The notes under the pieces are model-generated. The model was not told where the DNA came from. It did not search any database and saw only the letters and a program-made list of their open reading frames with translations. 64,000 bases of DNA. Origin: JAWLCA01 sp050485905. GTDB lineage: Bacteria > Pseudomonadota > Alphaproteobacteria > Rhodobacterales > Rhodobacteraceae. Position numbers and translations under genes: made by a program. The stretch's first letter is position 1, and the number at the start of each line of letters is the position of its first letter. The stretch covers positions 9,803 to 73,802 of the forward strand of contig JBJHCH010000002.1 of assembly GCA_050485905.1 (NCBI GenBank). Direction: 5' to 3'. Of this stretch, positions 62,364 to 64,000 are shown piece by piece.

Positions 62364-63590
62364 ATGCGCGGCCTGTTCGTGACCTTGTTCATTGCACTCG
62401 CCGGCCCGGCCCAGGCGGTCGATCTGCGCGGTCACGGCGGGCCGGTGGGCGCGCTCGCGGCGAATGGCGCGCAGGTTCTTTCGGGCTCGTTCGACACCCG
62501 CGCGATTCTCTGGGATCGCGCCTCTGCCACGGCGGAACGGGTGCTCAGGGTGCATGACGGCGCGGTGACGGCGGTGGCCTTCCTGCCCGATGGCGGGCTG
62601 GCGACAGGCGGGCAGGACGGGCGCGTGGCGATCTGGGATGCGGCGGGGACGGAACCGACGCGGCTGACCCAGGCGCATGACGGGCAGGTGGCGGCGCTGG
62701 CCGTCTCGCTCGATGGCACCAGGTTGGCGTCGGCGGGCTGGGACGGCCGCGTGGTGCTGACGGCCCCCGATGGCGAGTCCGCGGGGGCATGGCAGGCGCA
62801 TCAGGGCACGATCACCGGGATGGGTTGGCTGCCGGACGGGCGCATCGCCACCGTGGGCAACGACCTGCGCCTGCGGTTCTGGCGGGGCGAGACATTGGCC
62901 GGCAATGTCGATCTGCCAGCCCCGCCGAACGCGCTGGCGGTGCTGGGCGAACAGGTGGCCGTGGCGTTTGCCGATGGCGCGCTGCGGGCCTTTGGCGATG
63001 CCGCCGTTGAACAGGCGCTGGGGGCGCGGCCGCTCGTCTCCATCGCGGCGGGCGAGGGGCGGGTGGCCGTCGCCTCGGTCGATGGCCGCGTCTGGGTGCT
63101 GGGTGCAGCCGCCCTGTCGCTGGTCTACGAGATCGCGCCGCTGCAGGGGCCGGTCTGGGCAATGGCGCTGGCCGGGGGCGAGTTGCTGACCGCCGGCGGC
63201 GACGGGCTGGTCCGGCGCTGGGACGCCGCGACCGGCCAGGCGCTGGGAGAGGGCGGGGCCGACCGCCAGATCGGCTATGACGACGGCAGCCCCGGCGCGC
63301 AGGTCTGGCGGCGCTGCGCGGTCTGCCACACGCTCGACCCCGACGACGGCAACCGCGCGGGACCGACGCTGCACGGCATCTTCGGCCGGCAGATCGGCAC
63401 CGCGCCCGGCTACGACTATTCCCGCGCGCTGACCGAGATGGATCTGGTCTGGACGCCCGAAACCGTGGCGGAGTTGTTCGAGCAAGGCCCCGACGCCTAT
63501 ACCCCCGGCAGCCGGATGCCCGAACAGCGTATCCCCGACCCCGATGAACGCGCCGCTCTGGTGGAGTTTCTGGAGCGCGCGACGAACTGA
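62364..63590 (+). CDS. Secreted WD40 propeller fused to a C-terminal cytochrome c domain
   Basis: A 408-residue exported protein. A signal peptide MRGLFVTLFIALAGPAQA is followed by about seven WD40-like blades (residues 20-300; for example SGSFDTRAILWDRA, TGGQDGRVAIWDAA and TAGGDGLVRRWDAA), then a class I cytochrome c domain of about 100 residues. The heme site is Cys318, Cys321 and His322 in CAVCH, and the likely axial methionine is Met385 in SRMPEQRI. The cytochrome part resembles small mitochondrial-like c550 proteins. It should function in the periplasm as an electron carrier scaffolded on a propeller. It diverges from fdhD; a link to formate oxidation is possible but unproven. Confidence 0.88.
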   Translation: MRGLFVTLFIALAGPAQAVDLRGHGGPVGALAANGAQVLSGSFDTRAILWDRASATAERVLRVHDGAVTAVAFLPDGGLATGGQDGRVAIWDAAGTEPTRLTQAHDGQVAALAVSLDGTRLASAGWDGRVVLTAPDGESAGAWQAHQGTITGMGWLPDGRIATVGNDLRLRFWRGETLAGNVDLPAPPNALAVLGEQVAVAFADGALRAFGDAAVEQALGARPLVSIAAGEGRVAVASVDGRVWVLGAAALSLVYEIAPLQGPVWAMALAGGELLTAGGDGLVRRWDAATGQALGEGGADRQIGYDDGSPGAQVWRRCAVCHTLDPDDGNRAGPTLHGIFGRQIGTAPGYDYSRALTEMDLVWTPETVAELFEQGPDAYTPGSRMPEQRIPDPDERAALVEFLERATN

Positions 63591-63622
63591 TCCGCGCCGC
63601 GCGGCACCCTCCTGCAGTCGGT

Positions 63623-63697
63623 TGGCCATACCTTATCGGGTATATACCCGATAAGGTATATACCCTGCTCGGTATATACCTTTTTCGGTATGTATCA
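63623..63697. repeat. 16-bp-period array of a palindromic motif
   Basis: GGTATATACC begins at 63639, 63655 and 63671, and a decayed form GGTATGTATC at 63687, an exact 16-base period; a half motif (ATACC) continues the series on the left at 63628. A perfect 32-bp palindrome spans 63628-63659. The array lies in the 251-base gap between the convergent WD40-cytochrome gene and the oxidoreductase at the right edge. It could bind a multimeric DNA-binding protein or act as a two-way terminator. Confidence 0.85.
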
Positions 63698-63780
63698 GAC
63701 GCGCCCCGGCTCCGGTCGCCATCTGCAACCCACTGCTCTTTCTGGATTTCCCCAGACTGCGCCCTGACGCGGCGCATCAA

Positions 63781-63823
63781 CGTATGCACGTGATATGCAC
63801 GGCAGATGCACGTGAATCATACG
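63781..63823. repeat. Dispersed 43-nt repeat, copy 2
   Basis: Matches copy 1 (55962-56004) at 39 of 43 positions in the same orientation, and similarity extends about ten bases to the left. The three ATGCACG words keep the 11-base spacing. A small palindrome, GTGTGCACAC, follows directly. Confidence 0.75.
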
Positions 63824-63841
63824 TTGTGTGCACACGCTCCC

Positions 63842-64000
63842 TCAGCCCCGCGCAGCCTCCAGAATCCGGTCGATCATCACCTGATTGCCGCGCGAAAACT
63901 CCAGCGGGCAGGCGAAATCCTCGCCCTCGATAGCCCGGCCAAAGGCTTCGATCATCAGGCGGTACTGGTTGACTTCATGAAACCTTTCAATGACTTCCGA
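63842..64000 (-). CDS. Gfo/Idh/MocA family oxidoreductase, C-terminal fragment
   Basis: The last 52 codons and stop of a gene that enters from the right edge. The fragment, starting SEVIERFHEVNQYRLMIEAF, then GRAIEGEDFACPLE and ending DRILEAARG, fits the closing helices of Gfo/Idh/MocA oxidoreductases, in which a QYRLMIEAFGRAI-type helix precedes the C-terminus. The catalytic and cofactor parts lie outside the window, so the substrate cannot be judged. Confidence 0.68.
   Translation of the reverse strand, partial: SEVIERFHEVNQYRLMIEAFGRAIEGEDFACPLEFSRGNQVMIDRILEAARG

Overview
The window is a GC-rich chromosomal segment of an alphaproteobacterium, most likely a member of the Rhodobacterales (Paracoccaceae/Roseobacteraceae type). 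This rests on the sequence character of ClpP, ClpX, CobS/CobT and RimO, on a DUF1203 protein, on a fused MoeA, and on a 2-aminobenzoyl-CoA type catabolic operon. No plasmid, phage, IS or CRISPR signature was seen. Both ends cut through genes: a photolyase-like N-terminus at the left and a Gfo/Idh/MocA C-terminus at the right.

Region by region. (1) 1-6.8 kb: photolyase-like fragment, clpP-clpX with a clear terminator, a DUF1203 protein, a fused ABC exporter and an acyl-CoA synthetase. (2) 7.0-19.4 kb: one long minus-strand operon, read from 19.4 down to 7.06 kb, of thirteen genes with mostly overlapping or abutting ends. It carries the fused 2-aminobenzoyl-CoA monooxygenase/reductase, SDR, MarR regulator, enoyl-CoA hydratase, acyl-CoA dehydrogenase, aryl-CoA ligase, a complete Liv-type ABC importer, a hotdog thioesterase and a RidA protein, and ends at a terminator. 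It probably imports and degrades anthranilate or a related aromatic acid. (3) 19.8-26 kb: HtpX protease, a frameshifted DUF427 gene, aminopeptidase P, CobT and CobS. (4) 26.1-33.3 kb: tRNA-Ser(UGA), then a GH13 glucosidase, a ComEC-like metallo-beta-lactamase-fold protein and a 1202-residue protein joining a subtilisin-type domain to a thermolysin-type zinc protease domain. A cold-shock gene follows. (5) 33.4-37.5 kb: a truncated DUF4399 gene, rimO, an AadA-like nucleotidyltransferase and a membrane-anchored EEP hydrolase.

(6) 37.6-53.3 kb: carbohydrate/inositol region. Minus-strand genes are a Gfo/Idh/MocA oxidoreductase, 2-hydroxyacid dehydrogenase, HpcH/HpaI aldolase and iolG. Divergent from them run iolD, iolE and an SDR, followed by an RpiR-family regulator, kbl-tdh, an amidohydrolase and aldo/keto reductase, and a CUT2 sugar importer. 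Three near-identical palindromes (core GCAAT....ATTGC) lie in three divergent promoter gaps here and probably tie the region into one regulon. (7) 53.5-57.6 kb: a universal stress protein and sodium:amino-acid symporter, a repeat-rich gap that may encode a small RNA, and mmsA/iolA, whose product acts at the end of inositol and valine breakdown. (8) 57.7-64 kb: a CBS protein, the molybdenum cofactor set moeA(fused)-mobB-mobA-fdhD, a WD40-cytochrome c fusion, and an unusual convergent gap with a 16-bp-period repeat array and a second copy of a 43-nt repeat.

The strongest candidate for an undescribed system is the MBL-fold plus dual-protease pair at 27.9-32.9 kb. The next are the 16-bp array at 63.6 kb and the dispersed intergenic repeats.
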